Assembly (NCBI RefSeq): GCF_002959755.1
Contig: NZ_PPCW01000001.1
Span: 434,001 to 498,000 of the forward strand
From: Veillonella sp. T11011-6
GTDB taxonomy: Bacteria > Bacillota > Negativicutes > Veillonellales > Veillonellaceae
DNA length: 64,000 bases
Direction: 5' to 3'
In this document: positions 1 through 12,391 of the stretch, one piece after another
Layout of the letters: each line of letters opens with the position of its first letter
How positions within the stretch are numbered: the first letter of the stretch is position 1
The notes under the pieces: model-generated
What the model was told of the DNA's origin: nothing
Database searches by the model: none
The model's input: the letters and a program-made list of their open reading frames with translations, nothing else
Position numbers and translations under genes: made by a program

Positions 1-718
1 CTTGACGCAATGCTTCATATTCAACAACCTTTTGGATAGCTGTTAAGGAGTTAACGTTCTTAGTTTCTGTACGTGTGCCAAACTCTTTAGTACCGCGCAA
101 ACGCACGGATACGTTACAGTCACCACGCAAAGAACCTTCTTCCATACGACCGTCAGATACTTCTAAGTATTGCAAGATAGAACGTAGTTTTTCAACATAG
201 GCTCTCGCTTCTGCGCCGGAACGAATATCTGGTTCGGATACGATTTCAAGAAGAGGTACACCAGTACGGTTATAGTCAACATTAGAAGATTTAGAATCGG
301 AAATAGTGTTACCACTATGAACGAGTTTACCAGCATCTTCTTCCATGTGAATACGCGTAATACCAATGCGTTTAGTTTCACCATTTACTTCAATGTCCAA
401 ATGACCATTTAAGCAAATTGGCAAATCATATTGAGATGTTTGATAGTTTTTAGGCAAATCAGGATAGTAGTAGTTTTTACGGTCAAATTTATTAAAGTTT
501 AGAATTTCACAGTTCAATGCTAAACCAACTTTGATAGCAAATTCTACTACTTGTTTATTTAACACAGGCATAGCACCAGGTAAGCCAAGGCAAACTGGGC
601 ATACATGTGTATTTTGATCGCCGCCGAATTCAGTGGTACAACCACAGAAGATTTTAGACTTAGTCTTAAGCTCTGTATGAACCTCTAAACCAACGACTGT
701 TTCGTATTTACTACTCAT
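1..718 (-). CDS. gatB: Aspartyl/glutamyl-tRNA amidotransferase subunit B (3' part missing)
   Basis: Kinase/transamidation subunit of GatCAB, which converts Glu-tRNA(Gln) or Asp-tRNA(Asn) to the amide form. The frame opens with ATG at 716-718, overlapping the gatA stop as ATGA, and runs off the window edge after about 239 codons. The N-terminal GatB core is visible: the start [14 protein letters not shown], then a zinc-type cysteine set C25, C27, C40 and C43, and the GCTTEF and CPVCLGLPG motifs. The C-terminal helical/YqeY domain lies outside the window. Last gene seen of gatC-gatA-gatB. Confidence 0.96.
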   Translation of the reverse strand, partial: MSSKYETVVGLEVHTELKTKSKIFCGCTTEFGGDQNTHVCPVCLGLPGAMPVLNKQVVEFAIKVGLALNCEILNFNKFDRKNYYYPDLPKNYQTSQYDLPICLNGHLDIEVNGETKRIGITRIHMEEDAGKLVHSGNTISDSKSSNVDYNRTGVPLLEIVSEPDIRSGAEARAYVEKLRSILQYLEVSDGRMEEGSLRGDCNVSVRLRGTKEFGTRTETKNVNSLTAIQKVVEYEALRQ

Positions 719-2175
719 AGAGAAACCTCCCCAGTTGGTGCTACTAATTGACAGTCCGGACGTGCTTGTTCAAATGTGAAAGCAGCACGTAATAATGTTT
801 CTTCACCCATAGCAGGGCCAAGTAATTGTAAGCCGATTGGCAAATTGCTGCTACTCATACCTGCTGGAATGCTAATACCTGGAATACCTGCAAGGTTTGC
901 TGGTACTGTACAGATATCTTCTAAGTACATTGCCAATGGATCATTTGCTTTTTCACCAAATTTATAAGATGTATTAGGTGCAGTTGGTGTTAAAATCAAA
1001 TCCACTTTGGAGAATGCTTCATCAAATTCATTTTTAATGAGGCGGCGTACTTTTAATGCTTTCAAATAGTAAGCATCATAGTAACCAGCGCTCAATACAT
1101 AGGTACCTAACAAGATACGGCGTTGTACTTCAGGACCAAAGCCTTCTGTACGAGTTTTAGTAGACATATCTACTAAGTTATCTGCAGGTACCCGCATACC
1201 ATAACTTACACCGTCATAACGAGCCAAATTGGAGCTAGCTTCTGCCAATGCGATGATATAGTATGCAGACAATGCATATTTAGAATTAGGCAAGGAAACC
1301 TCAACGATTTCAGCACCTAATTTTTTGTATGTTTCGATAGCTTCTTCCACAGCTTTACGAACTTCGCTATTGAGGCCTTCACCAAAGAATTCTTTTGGTA
1401 CACCAATTTTTAGATTTTTTACATCATTTACAAGTGCTGTAGTGTAGTCTACACGAGTGCCTGGAATAGATGTGGAATCTTTTATATCATGCCCAGAGAT
1501 TGCATTTAATACTAACGCTGCATCTGTTACATCACGTGTAACAGGTCCAATTTGATCCAAAGAAGATGCGAAAGCAATTAAACCATAACGAGATACATTT
1601 CCGTATGTTGGTTTTAAGCCTACAACGCCACAGAAGGATGCTGGTTGACGAATAGACCCACCTGTATCAGAGCCGAGAGCCCAAATAGCAGACCCGCTGG
1701 ATACCGCTGCTGCACTACCACCAGAAGAACCACCTGGTACACAATCAGCATTCCAAGGATTAGATGTTTTAGCTAATGCAGAGTTCTCTGTAGAGCCACC
1801 CATAGCAAATTCGTCCATGTTAAGTTTACCAAGGCTAATATAATGATTGTCTTGTAAACGTTCAATAACTGACGCATTGTATGGAGGCACAAAGTGTTCT
1901 AACATTTTAGATGCACATGTTGCAGGTTCATCTTTAATACAAATATTATCTTTAATGGCACCAGGAATACCTGCCAATGGGGAAATAGCTTCACCTTTAG
2001 CAATTGCTTCATCTACAAGCTTAGCTGTAGCCAAAGCACGATCATGAGAATCGGATAAGTACGCATGTACAGTCGGTTCCACTTTCGCTTTATGTGCAAT
2101 AACAGCATTCGTCAATTCAACAGCGCTGATTTCTTTATTCACTAGTTTCTTGTGTAATTCATGAATTGTTGCCAC
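715..2175 (-). CDS. gatA: Aspartyl/glutamyl-tRNA amidotransferase subunit A
   Basis: Glutaminase subunit of GatCAB that releases ammonia for tRNA-bound Glu/Asp amidation. 486 aa, the usual length. Amidase-signature catalytic residues are all present: K75 in the PGAIKDN segment, cis-Ser S150 in [12 protein letters not shown] and nucleophile S174 in the TGGSIRQPA segment. The start codon is GTG at 2173-2175, with AGGAGG placed seven bases upstream. It sits 11 bp after gatC and overlaps gatB by 4 bp, so the three subunits are translationally coupled. Confidence 0.97.
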   Translation of the reverse strand: MATIHELHKKLVNKEISAVELTNAVIAHKAKVEPTVHAYLSDSHDRALATAKLVDEAIAKGEAISPLAGIPGAIKDNICIKDEPATCASKMLEHFVPPYNASVIERLQDNHYISLGKLNMDEFAMGGSTENSALAKTSNPWNADCVPGGSSGGSAAAVSSGSAIWALGSDTGGSIRQPASFCGVVGLKPTYGNVSRYGLIAFASSLDQIGPVTRDVTDAALVLNAISGHDIKDSTSIPGTRVDYTTALVNDVKNLKIGVPKEFFGEGLNSEVRKAVEEAIETYKKLGAEIVEVSLPNSKYALSAYYIIALAEASSNLARYDGVSYGMRVPADNLVDMSTKTRTEGFGPEVQRRILLGTYVLSAGYYDAYYLKALKVRRLIKNEFDEAFSKVDLILTPTAPNTSYKFGEKANDPLAMYLEDICTVPANLAGIPGISIPAGMSSSNLPIGLQLLGPAMGEETLLRAAFTFEQARPDCQLVAPTGEVSL

Positions 2176-2186
2176 AGCGAAACCTC

Positions 2187-2477
2187 CTATTCTTGTACAA
2201 CGCGAGGTACTTTAAAGTACCCATCCTCTGCTTCTGGAGCATTGGATAAAGCTAAATCATGATCGAGGGATGGTTTTGTTTCATCCTCTCTAAATACATT
2301 GTGCAATGGTACTGCATGAGCCATAGGCTCTACACCATCAAGTTCTAATGCATCTAGTTCAGCAACATAAGTCAAGATGTCGGACAACTCTTTTTCTACA
2401 TGTGCCATATGTTCTTCCTTAACTTCCAAGCGTGAAAGTAAGGCGATTTTTTTAATTTCCTCTTGGCTGATTTTCAT
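2187..2477 (-). CDS. gatC: Aspartyl/glutamyl-tRNA amidotransferase subunit C
   Basis: Small subunit that wraps GatA and GatB together. Starting at the ATG of [19 protein letters not shown] it is 96 aa, the normal GatC length. A longer frame begins at 2495, but that ATG overlaps the AAAGGATG ribosome site of the inner one, so the inner ATG is preferred. The central DILTYV segment and the C-terminal FKVPRVV motif are typical of the family. First gene of gatCAB, with its own sigma-A-type promoter just upstream. Confidence 0.95.
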   Translation of the reverse strand: MKISQEEIKKIALLSRLEVKEEHMAHVEKELSDILTYVAELDALELDGVEPMAHAVPLHNVFREDETKPSLDHDLALSNAPEAEDGYFKVPRVVQE

Positions 2478-2503
2478 CGAGACACATCCTTTCATAATTA
2501 TTT

Positions 2504-2532
2504 ATTATAAAGCAAATAATATATATTTTCAA
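2504..2532 (-). promoter_or_regulatory. Predicted sigma-A promoter of gatCAB
   Basis: On the minus strand, TTGAAA (2527-2532), a 17-bp spacer and TATAAT (2504-2509) lie in the gap between ligA and gatC. The -10 ends about 27 bp before the preferred gatC start. This makes gatCAB independently transcribed from pcrA-ligA; no terminator was seen after ligA. Confidence 0.7.
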
Positions 2533-2551
2533 AATATTGTAGAATGTATGT

Positions 2552-4558
<2,007 letters not shown>

Positions 4559-4582
4559 CTATCCCTTTTATACAGAAAACAA

Positions 4583-6772
4583 TTAACCCTTTTTAACAGG
4601 TGCAAATTTAGCCATTACCACACGTACACCTTGTGTGGGGAATTCAATAGTTAGCTTCATACCAGCCCCTTCGCCGGCAACATTGATAACTTTACCATTA
4701 CCCCATTTACTATGAATAGCTGTGTCGCCAACTTTCCAATCAGCAATCACTTCATTTCGAACAATTGGTTTAGTGACAGGACGGCTAGTAACACTCATAT
4801 GTTGTGGTACATGGCGCTTAATATCATCAGGAACTTTACGCTTAGCACGCAAACCATCTACTAACTCTTCAGGAATTTCGTCGATAAAGCGAGATGGTAA
4901 ATAACTACTAGTACGACCAAATACGGTACGCGTAGTAGCATTAGAAATATATAATTCCTTTTCAGCACGAGTAATACCTACATAGGCAAGACGACGTTCC
5001 TCTTCGATTTCCTCAGGGTTCATCAAGGTGCGGCTATGAGGGAATAAGCCTTCCTCCAAGCCTCCTAAGAATACGATTGGGAACTCCAAACCTTTGGCAG
5101 CATGTAATGTCATTAATGTTACTTTAGATTCTTCTTGCTCGAAGGAATCTACATCATTAACAAGGGCCACTTGCTCTAAGAAATCCTCAACAGTACCCGT
5201 TGGATTAGTATCTTGAAAGTCTTTAGCTACAGATAAAAGTTCACCAATATTCTCAGCGCGAGCCTGGTCTTGTGGATCTGTACTTTCTTCCAACTGTGCC
5301 AAGTAACCTGTTCTATCAAGAATAGCTTCTAAAATATCGAGTACCGTTTTATCTTCCATTTCAGCTACAAGAGTAAAAATAAGGATGCCGAATTCTTCTA
5401 ACTTTTCCTTTGTTTTACCTTTAATCGTATCTACAAGATGCAACTGTGTTAATGTCATAAACAAGGATGTGCCATTTGCACGAGCATAATCTTGTAGTTT
5501 TGCCACTGTAGTTGCACCAATACTACGCTTAGGTACATTGATGATACGTAATAAGCTCAAATCATCGAATGGATTATATAACACGCGTAAGTAAGCTAAA
5601 ACGTCCTTAATTTCTTTACGATCATAGAACTTTGTGCCCCCTACCATCGTATATGGCAGCGCCCGTTTAATTAGCGCTTCTTCAAGTACACGAGATTGAG
5701 CATTTGTACGATACAAAATAGCCATATCGCCATAAGGTACGCCATGAATATCGTGCTTTTTAGCAATAGTATCGCCGATGAAAGCTGCTTCTTCATGTTC
5801 AGATTGTGCCGTAAAATGCTGGATTTTAGCGCCTTCAGTCTTGTCTGTCCATAAGTTTTTCTTTGGACGACCTTCGTTATTTTCAATTACCGCATTGGCT
5901 GCATCAAGGATAATCTTTGTAGAGCGGTAGTTTTGCTCCAACTTAATAGATGTACAGTTCGGATAATCCTTTTCAAAGTCTAAGATATTTTGAATATCTG
6001 CACCACGCCAAGCGTAAATACTTTGATCAGCATCACCTACAACGGCAATATTTTTCCAATGAGATGCTAATAATTTAGCCAATAAATATTGGGCATGGTT
6101 CGTATCTTGATATTCGTCGATCATGACATAACGAAAACGCTTACTATACTTATCTAGAACAGCTGCATTAGATTGTAATAACTTTACAGCAACCAATAAG
6201 AGGTCATCAAAGTCTAAGGCATTATTTTTGCGTAATTCCCGTTCATAATATTCATATACATCGGCTACCTTTTGTTGGTAAAAGTCTCGTGCTTGCTTTC
6301 TAAAATCAGAGGCAAATAACAATTTATTCTTTGCATCTGAGATAGCAGCAATCATAGCACCTACGGGATAGTATTTATCGTCGAGGTTTAATGCCTTTAA
6401 GGCAGCCTTAATAACCGCTTGAGAATCAGATGTATCATAGATTGTAAAGTTACTGTTATAACCTAAGAAGTTATCTAGCTCAAAACGCAAAAATTTCGCA
6501 CAGAAGCTATGGAATGTGCTGAGCCAAATTCGATTAGCTACATCACCTACTAAACCTTCTACACGACTTTTCATTTCTTTTGCCGCTTTATTGGTGAACG
6601 TAATGGCTAAGATTTCATAAGGATTAACACCTTGAGCCAATAAATGTGCAATACGAACAGTTAAAACCTTTGTTTTACCAGATCCGGCACCAGCTAAAAT
6701 TAATAAAGGGCCTTCCGTATGTTGAACGGCTTGTTGTTGCTCTTTATTTAAACCTGTTAATAATGAATTCAT
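4583..6772 (-). CDS. pcrA: ATP-dependent DNA helicase PcrA (UvrD/Rep family)
   Basis: 3'-5' SF1A helicase for nucleotide-excision and mismatch repair and for removing RecA or transcription complexes. 729 aa. Walker A GAGSGKT at residues 28-34, Walker B/motif II with DEYQDT, motif III with GDADQSIYAWRGAD, motif IV QNYRS, and motif V/VI LMTLHAAKGLEF and AYVGITRAE are intact. The C-terminal 60 residues form a Tudor-like segment (WKVGDTAIHSKWGNGKV) that in PcrA contacts RNA polymerase. Likely co-transcribed with ligA. Confidence 0.97.
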   Translation of the reverse strand: MNSLLTGLNKEQQQAVQHTEGPLLILAGAGSGKTKVLTVRIAHLLAQGVNPYEILAITFTNKAAKEMKSRVEGLVGDVANRIWLSTFHSFCAKFLRFELDNFLGYNSNFTIYDTSDSQAVIKAALKALNLDDKYYPVGAMIAAISDAKNKLLFASDFRKQARDFYQQKVADVYEYYERELRKNNALDFDDLLLVAVKLLQSNAAVLDKYSKRFRYVMIDEYQDTNHAQYLLAKLLASHWKNIAVVGDADQSIYAWRGADIQNILDFEKDYPNCTSIKLEQNYRSTKIILDAANAVIENNEGRPKKNLWTDKTEGAKIQHFTAQSEHEEAAFIGDTIAKKHDIHGVPYGDMAILYRTNAQSRVLEEALIKRALPYTMVGGTKFYDRKEIKDVLAYLRVLYNPFDDLSLLRIINVPKRSIGATTVAKLQDYARANGTSLFMTLTQLHLVDTIKGKTKEKLEEFGILIFTLVAEMEDKTVLDILEAILDRTGYLAQLEESTDPQDQARAENIGELLSVAKDFQDTNPTGTVEDFLEQVALVNDVDSFEQEESKVTLMTLHAAKGLEFPIVFLGGLEEGLFPHSRTLMNPEEIEEERRLAYVGITRAEKELYISNATTRTVFGRTSSYLPSRFIDEIPEELVDGLRAKRKVPDDIKRHVPQHMSVTSRPVTKPIVRNEVIADWKVGDTAIHSKWGNGKVINVAGEGAGMKLTIEFPTQGVRVVMAKFAPVKKG

Positions 6773-6831
6773 CGGAACACCCCTATCGCCCTTACATATA
6801 CTATAGTTTCATAATCATATAAATAGAGAAG

Positions 6832-6855
6832 AAGAACGTTGCAAGCAACGTTCTT
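6832..6855 (-). terminator. Hairpin after ppaC
   Basis: An 11-bp perfect stem (6832-6842 with 6845-6855) lies between the ppaC stop and pcrA. On the minus strand it is followed by a pyrimidine run (TTCTTCTTCTC) that is only partly T-rich, so it may be a weak or bidirectional terminator. Confidence 0.5.
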
Positions 6856-6876
6856 TTCCCTTTGTATACTACTATA

Positions 6877-7818
6877 CTATTTCATAGCACCAAGAATTGG
6901 TGGTACGATTTGTTTTTTACGAGACATAGTATTTGGCAAGAATACGCCATTGTCTTTAACTTCTTTTTCAAATGCTTTTGTTACTACTTCTTCCACATCA
7001 CCACTGAATAACAATGTAGTGCTTTCATCAAGAATATTTGTAATCATGATGTAAGATGCATCATAGTTATTAGCGCTGCGAAGAGCCTCTAATGCAGCTA
7101 CAAGTTCAGCTTGTTTAGCCAATACATCTGTTGTATCCATAACAGAAATTTGACCGATAGAAATTGTTTTACCTGCTTCGGAGAATTCTTTCATATCTGT
7201 ACGAACGATGTCGTCGTTAGTCAAATCAGAAATATCTGCACCAGCTTTTAACATATCAAGGCCATAGGACTCGATATCTACACCAGCGATTTCCGCCAAT
7301 TTATGTGCCATTTCTTTATCTGTTTCTGTGCATGTTGGAGAGCGGAATAAAACAGTATCAGAAATGATAGCGGACAACATCAAACCAGCAATAGTTTTAG
7401 GAATTTCTTGATTGTTTTCCATGTACAATTTAGTAATGATTGTATTAGAGCAACCTACTGGTTCTAAACGCATAAATACAGGACCATCAGTTTCGAAATC
7501 ACCAATGCGGTGATGATCCACAACGCCGCACATATTCATAGACTTGTAACCGTCAATGATTTGTTTAGATTCATTGTGGTCTGTTAAATATAAGTTACCA
7601 CCTTCTGGAGCAAATTCTTCCCAATTCTTAACGATTTGAGGGTGTTCAAAACCAAAATGATTCAATACGTATGTTGTTTCCTTATTTGCTTCACCTGCAC
7701 ATACTGGAGTAGCTGGTGTACCCATTTGTGTTAAGAAATTAGCAAAGGAAATAGCAGAACAAATAGAATCTGTATCAGGGCTTTTATGACCTGCTACATA
7801 TGTTTTTACATCACTCAT
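6877..7818 (-). CDS. ppaC: Manganese-dependent inorganic pyrophosphatase (DHH family)
   Basis: Hydrolyses pyrophosphate to two phosphates, driving biosynthetic reactions. 313 aa, typical of family II PPases. Metal-site motifs are seen in order: GHKSPDTDS (H11, D15, D17), the LTDHNE segment, VVDHHRIG (DHH motif), and the DHHA2 C-terminal substrate motif SRKKQ at 299-303. There is no CBS/DRTGG insert, so it is the simple, non-nucleotide-regulated form. ATG start with AGAGGT upstream. Monocistronic between two hairpins. Confidence 0.97.
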   Translation of the reverse strand: MSDVKTYVAGHKSPDTDSICSAISFANFLTQMGTPATPVCAGEANKETTYVLNHFGFEHPQIVKNWEEFAPEGGNLYLTDHNESKQIIDGYKSMNMCGVVDHHRIGDFETDGPVFMRLEPVGCSNTIITKLYMENNQEIPKTIAGLMLSAIISDTVLFRSPTCTETDKEMAHKLAEIAGVDIESYGLDMLKAGADISDLTNDDIVRTDMKEFSEAGKTISIGQISVMDTTDVLAKQAELVAALEALRSANNYDASYIMITNILDESTTLLFSGDVEEVVTKAFEKEVKDNGVFLPNTMSRKKQIVPPILGAMK

Positions 7819-7907
7819 AATATACCTCTTTTATATAAATTTCACACTTAATATCGACTTACGTCAATCCGATTTTTAACTCTATTATTATATCATAAAT
7901 TATATAA

Positions 7908-7942
7908 AAAAACACGCCACTACTAAGTAGTGACGTGTTTTT
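7908..7942 (-). terminator. Terminator of the acrAB-type efflux operon
   Basis: Hairpin with stems 7908-7916/7934-7942 and 7918-7923/7927-7932, loop TAA, one mismatch. The run of T on the minus strand after the stem ends the efflux operon. The A-rich other side would allow it to act in both directions. Confidence 0.85.
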
Positions 7943-7973
7943 ATCATTCTAAAAAATTATCTAATGTAAATGA

Positions 7974-10900
7974 TTAGTCGTGATTTTTTTTGCGGTTTGT
8001 AAACAAACCAGGTCCAAGTGTTTCAATGATGATGAACAGCATTGGAATGATAAAGATACCAAACAATGTTGCTGTTGTCATCCCTGCTACTACAGTAATA
8101 CCCATGGATGTACGAGCACCAGAACCAGCACCAGTAGATACTGCCAATGGCAATACACCAAGGATAAACGCAAAGGATGTCATCAAAATTGGACGTAAAC
8201 GAATTTTTGCAGCTTCGATAGCGGCATCAACAACGTTCATACCACGTTCGTCAACACGGATCTTAGCGTACTCAATAATCAAAATCGCATTTTTTGCAGC
8301 CAAACCAACAAGGGTTAAGAGACCAATCTGCATGTAAATATCATTAGCTAAGGAATATCTGCCTGTAAAGTTCAACAAGAATGGAACTAAAGAAGCACCA
8401 ATCATACCAGATGGTACGGAGAACAATACGGCAAATGGTACCTTCCAAGATTCATACAAGGCAGCCAAAATTAAGAATACAAATACTAGACCTAAACCAA
8501 GAATCATGATGGTTTGAGAACCAGCTTTCAACTCTTCACGAGATTGACCTGCCCAGTCATATGTATAACCGGCTGGTAATGTTTTAGCTGCCGCCTCTTT
8601 CAATGCATTAATCGCATCACCAGAGGAGTAACCATTCGCTTGAGAACCACCGATTTGTACAGCCATGGCATTATCAAAACGAGTAATACTAGACGGTGTA
8701 CCTGTTTGTTCCTTCGTAATATAGTTAGATACTGGAACCATAAGGCCCTTGCTATTACGAACAGCTAGCATATTAAGCTGTTCTGCATTTTGACGATAAG
8801 CGTCTTCAGCTTGAACTACTACTTTATAGTTTTTACCATATGTAGTAAAGTCATTGACTTGAATACTACCATAGAAACCTTGCAATGTAGTAAAGATATC
8901 AGCTAATGCCACGCCATCTTGAGCCGCTTTTTCACGATTCACATCAAATTGTAAGGATGGTGTAGATGTATCAAATGTAGTGTAAATAGATCGAATTGCT
9001 GGACTCTTACGAGCTTCTGCTAAGAATTCATTAGCACGTTCCGCCATAACTTGTGGGCTGTCACCAGCTTTGTTAATGAGGTACATGCTGAAACCACCTG
9101 TAGAACCTAGACCTGGAATAGATGGTGGGTTCATAGCAATTACAGTTGCTTCTGGTACCTTTTCAGCAGCAAAGCCAAATGTTTGACCAACCATGGCATT
9201 AATTGATGTTGCTTGTGTTGTACGATACTTCCAGTCAGACATAGTAGCAAAGATTACACCTGCACTTGATTTTTGACCACCACCTAAGAGGTCAAAGCCT
9301 GCTACAGTAAATACCTCTTGGAATAATTGCTCATCTTTTGGCTTTTCAGGATCATTTTTACCTTCTAAGAAGGAAGCAATTTTTTCAAGGGTCGCCATAG
9401 TACGCTCAGATGTGGCACCTGGCGGCTCATTAACAGCAATCATGTAATAACCGCTATCCTCTGCAGGTACAAAGGATGTTGGTAAGAAATGGAATACTAA
9501 ACCAGTACCACCAGCAAAGATTAACAATGCAATAACGGTTAAGCTCAAACGATGGCTTAAACGAGCCAATTGGATACCATACCAATTGCTGAAACGTTCT
9601 AGGCCTGCATTGAATTTATTTAACTGACAATGTACCAAATCTTCACGCTCTTTAGGTGTGTGAGGTTTTAACATCGTAGCACATAGTGCTGGTGTTAATA
9701 CAAGGGCAACAATCGCAGAAATAACAACAGATACAGCGATTGTTAATGCAAACTGTTTGTAAAGAATACCTGTCATACCACCCATGAAGGCAACTGGTAC
9801 GAATACAGCTACCAATACAAAGGCGATACCAATTACAGGGCCTTGTACATTTTCCATCGCTTTAATAGCCGCCTCTTTCGGAGGTAAGCCATTATATTTT
9901 AATTCATACTCTACCGCTTCTACTACTACGATAGCATCGTCAACAACGAGGCCGATAGCTAATACCATGGCGAATAATGTTAACGTATTGATAGAGAAAT
10001 CAAGTAATACGAAAGCACCAAATGTACCTAGCAAGGATACTGGAACAGCAATCATAGGAATAATTGTAGATCGCCAGGATTGTAAGAATACATATACTAC
10101 AAAAAGAACGAGTAGTAATGCTTCTACAAAGGTATGCTCTACCTCATTGATAGATGCACTTACGAATTTAGTATTATCTACAACTACGTTATATTGCATA
10201 TCTGGTGGGAAGGATTTAGATTGTTCATCTAGTACCTTCTTAACATTCGCAATAGTTTCTAATGCATTCGCATCATTTTGAAGAGAAATAGCAAAACCTG
10301 CTACCTCTTTATGCGCGGACTTAGCAATAAAGTCATATCCTTTAGCACCAATTTGAATGCGAGCAACATCTTTTAGATGCAATACCTTACCATTAGAGCT
10401 TTTAATAGCAATATTACCAAATTGTTCAGGTGTTACAAGACGACCTTCAATTTTGATAGGGTATTGAAATGCTTGTTCCCCATTAGTAGGATTTTGACCA
10501 ACTGTACCTGCCGCAGCCTGTAAGTTTTGTCCCTTAATAGCTGATGTTACTTCAGAAATAGTAACACCAAGATTTTGCATCTTCGCTGGATCCAACCAAA
10601 TGCGCATAGCATAATCAGAACCGAACTCTTGTACAGAACCGACACCCTTAATAGCTTTAATAGCATCCATCATATAGTTGGTAGCATAGTTCTTTAAGAA
10701 TGTAGAATCATAAGTACCATCAGGTGAGTTCAAGGAGAATACCATAGCCATATCACCAGAAGATTTAGTAGTTGTAACACCAACTGCTTGTACCTCTGCA
10801 GGTAATTGAGCAAGTGCTGCTTGTACACGGTTTTGTGTATTAACCGTATCCATATCGGCATCTGTGCCTTGATTGAACTGAACAGTCAAAGAGTAACTAC

Positions 10901-11156
10901 CATTACTAGAGCTACTAGATGTCATATAGTCCATATCTTGTACGCCTACGATTTGTGTTTCAATAACACTGGCTACCGTATCATTAACAACTTGAGCCGT
11001 TGCACCTGTATAGGCAGTGTTTACACGAACTGTAGGTGGAGAAATTTGTGGATATCGAGCTATCGGAAGGTTCATCATAGAAATGAGACCTACCAAGGTA
11101 ATAACAATGGCTATTACAATGGCAAAGATAGGTCGATTAATAAAGAATTTCGACAC
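7974..11156 (-). CDS. acrB: RND multidrug efflux transporter, AcrB/MexB (HAE1) type
   Basis: Inner-membrane proton-driven pump that exports drugs and lipophiles with a periplasmic adaptor and an outer-membrane channel. 1060 aa, normal for HAE1. Seen: N-terminal TM helix after MSKFFINRPIFA, TM4 proton-relay acids in GLVVDDAIVVVEAVE, the second half repeat with GLAAKNAILIIEYAK carrying the relay lysine, and a C-terminal TM block. GTG start at 11154-11156 behind GGGGG. It follows the adaptor gene by 14 bp. No TolC-type gene follows before the terminator, so the outer channel must be encoded elsewhere. Confidence 0.95.
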   Translation of the reverse strand: MSKFFINRPIFAIVIAIVITLVGLISMMNLPIARYPQISPPTVRVNTAYTGATAQVVNDTVASVIETQIVGVQDMDYMTSSSSSNGSYSLTVQFNQGTDADMDTVNTQNRVQAALAQLPAEVQAVGVTTTKSSGDMAMVFSLNSPDGTYDSTFLKNYATNYMMDAIKAIKGVGSVQEFGSDYAMRIWLDPAKMQNLGVTISEVTSAIKGQNLQAAAGTVGQNPTNGEQAFQYPIKIEGRLVTPEQFGNIAIKSSNGKVLHLKDVARIQIGAKGYDFIAKSAHKEVAGFAISLQNDANALETIANVKKVLDEQSKSFPPDMQYNVVVDNTKFVSASINEVEHTFVEALLLVLFVVYVFLQSWRSTIIPMIAVPVSLLGTFGAFVLLDFSINTLTLFAMVLAIGLVVDDAIVVVEAVEYELKYNGLPPKEAAIKAMENVQGPVIGIAFVLVAVFVPVAFMGGMTGILYKQFALTIAVSVVISAIVALVLTPALCATMLKPHTPKEREDLVHCQLNKFNAGLERFSNWYGIQLARLSHRLSLTVIALLIFAGGTGLVFHFLPTSFVPAEDSGYYMIAVNEPPGATSERTMATLEKIASFLEGKNDPEKPKDEQLFQEVFTVAGFDLLGGGQKSSAGVIFATMSDWKYRTTQATSINAMVGQTFGFAAEKVPEATVIAMNPPSIPGLGSTGGFSMYLINKAGDSPQVMAERANEFLAEARKSPAIRSIYTTFDTSTPSLQFDVNREKAAQDGVALADIFTTLQGFYGSIQVNDFTTYGKNYKVVVQAEDAYRQNAEQLNMLAVRNSKGLMVPVSNYITKEQTGTPSSITRFDNAMAVQIGGSQANGYSSGDAINALKEAAAKTLPAGYTYDWAGQSREELKAGSQTIMILGLGLVFVFLILAALYESWKVPFAVLFSVPSGMIGASLVPFLLNFTGRYSLANDIYMQIGLLTLVGLAAKNAILIIEYAKIRVDERGMNVVDAAIEAAKIRLRPILMTSFAFILGVLPLAVSTGAGSGARTSMGITVVAGMTTATLFGIFIIPMLFIIIETLGPGLFTNRKKNHD

Positions 11157-11170
11157 GATCTAGCCCCCTT

Positions 11171-12298
11171 CTATTTTGTAGCTTTTAATTGTTCTTTTGA
11201 AAGCAATTTAGCATTAACCTTCACACCGTTTTTAACCTTAGTTAAGCCATCAACGATGATTGTGTCTCCAGGTGCTAAACCGGCTTTAATAATTGTATCG
11301 CTACCACTTGTACCGCCAACTTCAACACTTTTTTGTTCTACTACACCATCAGCATTTACAACATAGATAAAGTTTTTATCCATAATTTGAAGAATGGCAC
11401 GACTAGGAACAAGAATAGCATCTTTGAGTTTTTGACCAGGAGAAATCACTGTAGCAAACATATTTGGCAACAACAAATGATCAGGATTTGGGAAAGATGC
11501 TTTCAACACAAGCTTACCTGTTGATTGATCAAGACTTTTTGCTGCTTGAACAATAGAACCTGGTTGATTATATGTTTCACCGTCTGCAAGTTTTAATTGA
11601 ATGTTTGGACCATTGGAATCATCGCCAGTTGGATTTTTCATGAAGTCAAGATATTCTTGTTCAGTCATGCTAAATTCAACAAAGATAGGATCAATGGAGT
11701 CAATTGTAACTAAAGTTGTAGAACCAGCTTGTACAAATGTACCCATATCAATATCGTCCATACGTAATGTACCGGAATATGGTGCATATACTATTGTGTC
11801 ACCCAAGTTATCTTGAGCAATTTTTACAGATGCTTCATATGCTTCATATGCTGCCTTAGCTTGTTCTGTAGTACTGCGTTGTGTATCTACACGTTGTTGC
11901 GCAATAGCATCTTGTTGCGCCAATGTTTCATAACGATTAAGATCTACTTCAGCATTTTTGTAAGTCGCATTAGCTTGAGCAGCTTGCGCTTCTGCATTAG
12001 CAAGACTAGCTTCGTACTGACGAGAGTCGATACGATATAATGGTTGGCCAGCTACAACTTGCTCCCCACCTTTAACATATTTTTCAACAACATAACCAGT
12101 TACACGAGCATGTACAGCTACAGAGTTTTCTGCAACTACAGTACCAGCATAGGTTTGGTTTACCTGTGCATCGCTGGCAGTAATTTTGTATGCATTGACA
12201 CTCACGTCGCCTGCTTGCTGTTGATTGCTGCCACATCCAGCAACCATTACAGCGGATACAACGAGAGCCGCTAACATACGGGAATAACGGAACTTCAT
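11171..12298 (-). CDS. acrA: RND efflux periplasmic adaptor lipoprotein (AcrA/MexA type)
   Basis: Membrane-fusion protein linking the RND pump to an outer-membrane channel. 375 aa. The signal peptide ends in lipobox VAGC with C22 as lipidation site. It is followed by a beta-barrel/lipoyl half (AVHARVTGYVVEKYVKGG), a coiled-coil hairpin at about 80-160 rich in Ala/Gln, the second lipoyl half (IVYAPYSGTLRMDD), and membrane-proximal barrel domains. ATG start. First gene of the acrA-acrB operon, with a good promoter upstream. Confidence 0.95.
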   Translation of the reverse strand: MKFRYSRMLAALVVSAVMVAGCGSNQQQAGDVSVNAYKITASDAQVNQTYAGTVVAENSVAVHARVTGYVVEKYVKGGEQVVAGQPLYRIDSRQYEASLANAEAQAAQANATYKNAEVDLNRYETLAQQDAIAQQRVDTQRSTTEQAKAAYEAYEASVKIAQDNLGDTIVYAPYSGTLRMDDIDMGTFVQAGSTTLVTIDSIDPIFVEFSMTEQEYLDFMKNPTGDDSNGPNIQLKLADGETYNQPGSIVQAAKSLDQSTGKLVLKASFPNPDHLLLPNMFATVISPGQKLKDAILVPSRAILQIMDKNFIYVVNADGVVEQKSVEVGGTSGSDTIIKAGLAPGDTIIVDGLTKVKNGVKVNAKLLSKEQLKATK

Positions 12299-12362
12299 TA
12301 TCTGTACTCCTTTACACGAAACTAATCATCTATGTGTCATAATTACATAAATATCTATATAT

Positions 12363-12391
12363 ATTTTACAGGATTCTATAGACAAAGTCAA
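12363..12391 (-). promoter_or_regulatory. Predicted promoter of acrA-acrB
   Basis: Minus-strand TTGACT (12386-12391), 17-bp spacer, TAAAAT (12363-12368). The transcript would carry a leader of about 55 nt before the acrA ATG. No adjacent TetR/MarR regulator gene is present. Confidence 0.65.

Noticed and set aside
9784-10281. 165-codon plus-strand frame inside the RND pump gene
   Set aside because: Antisense shadow of a Thr/Ala-rich coding region; no ribosome site or homology.
10806-11366. 186-codon plus-strand frame across acrB-acrA
   Set aside because: It is antisense to two clear genes and crosses their junction.
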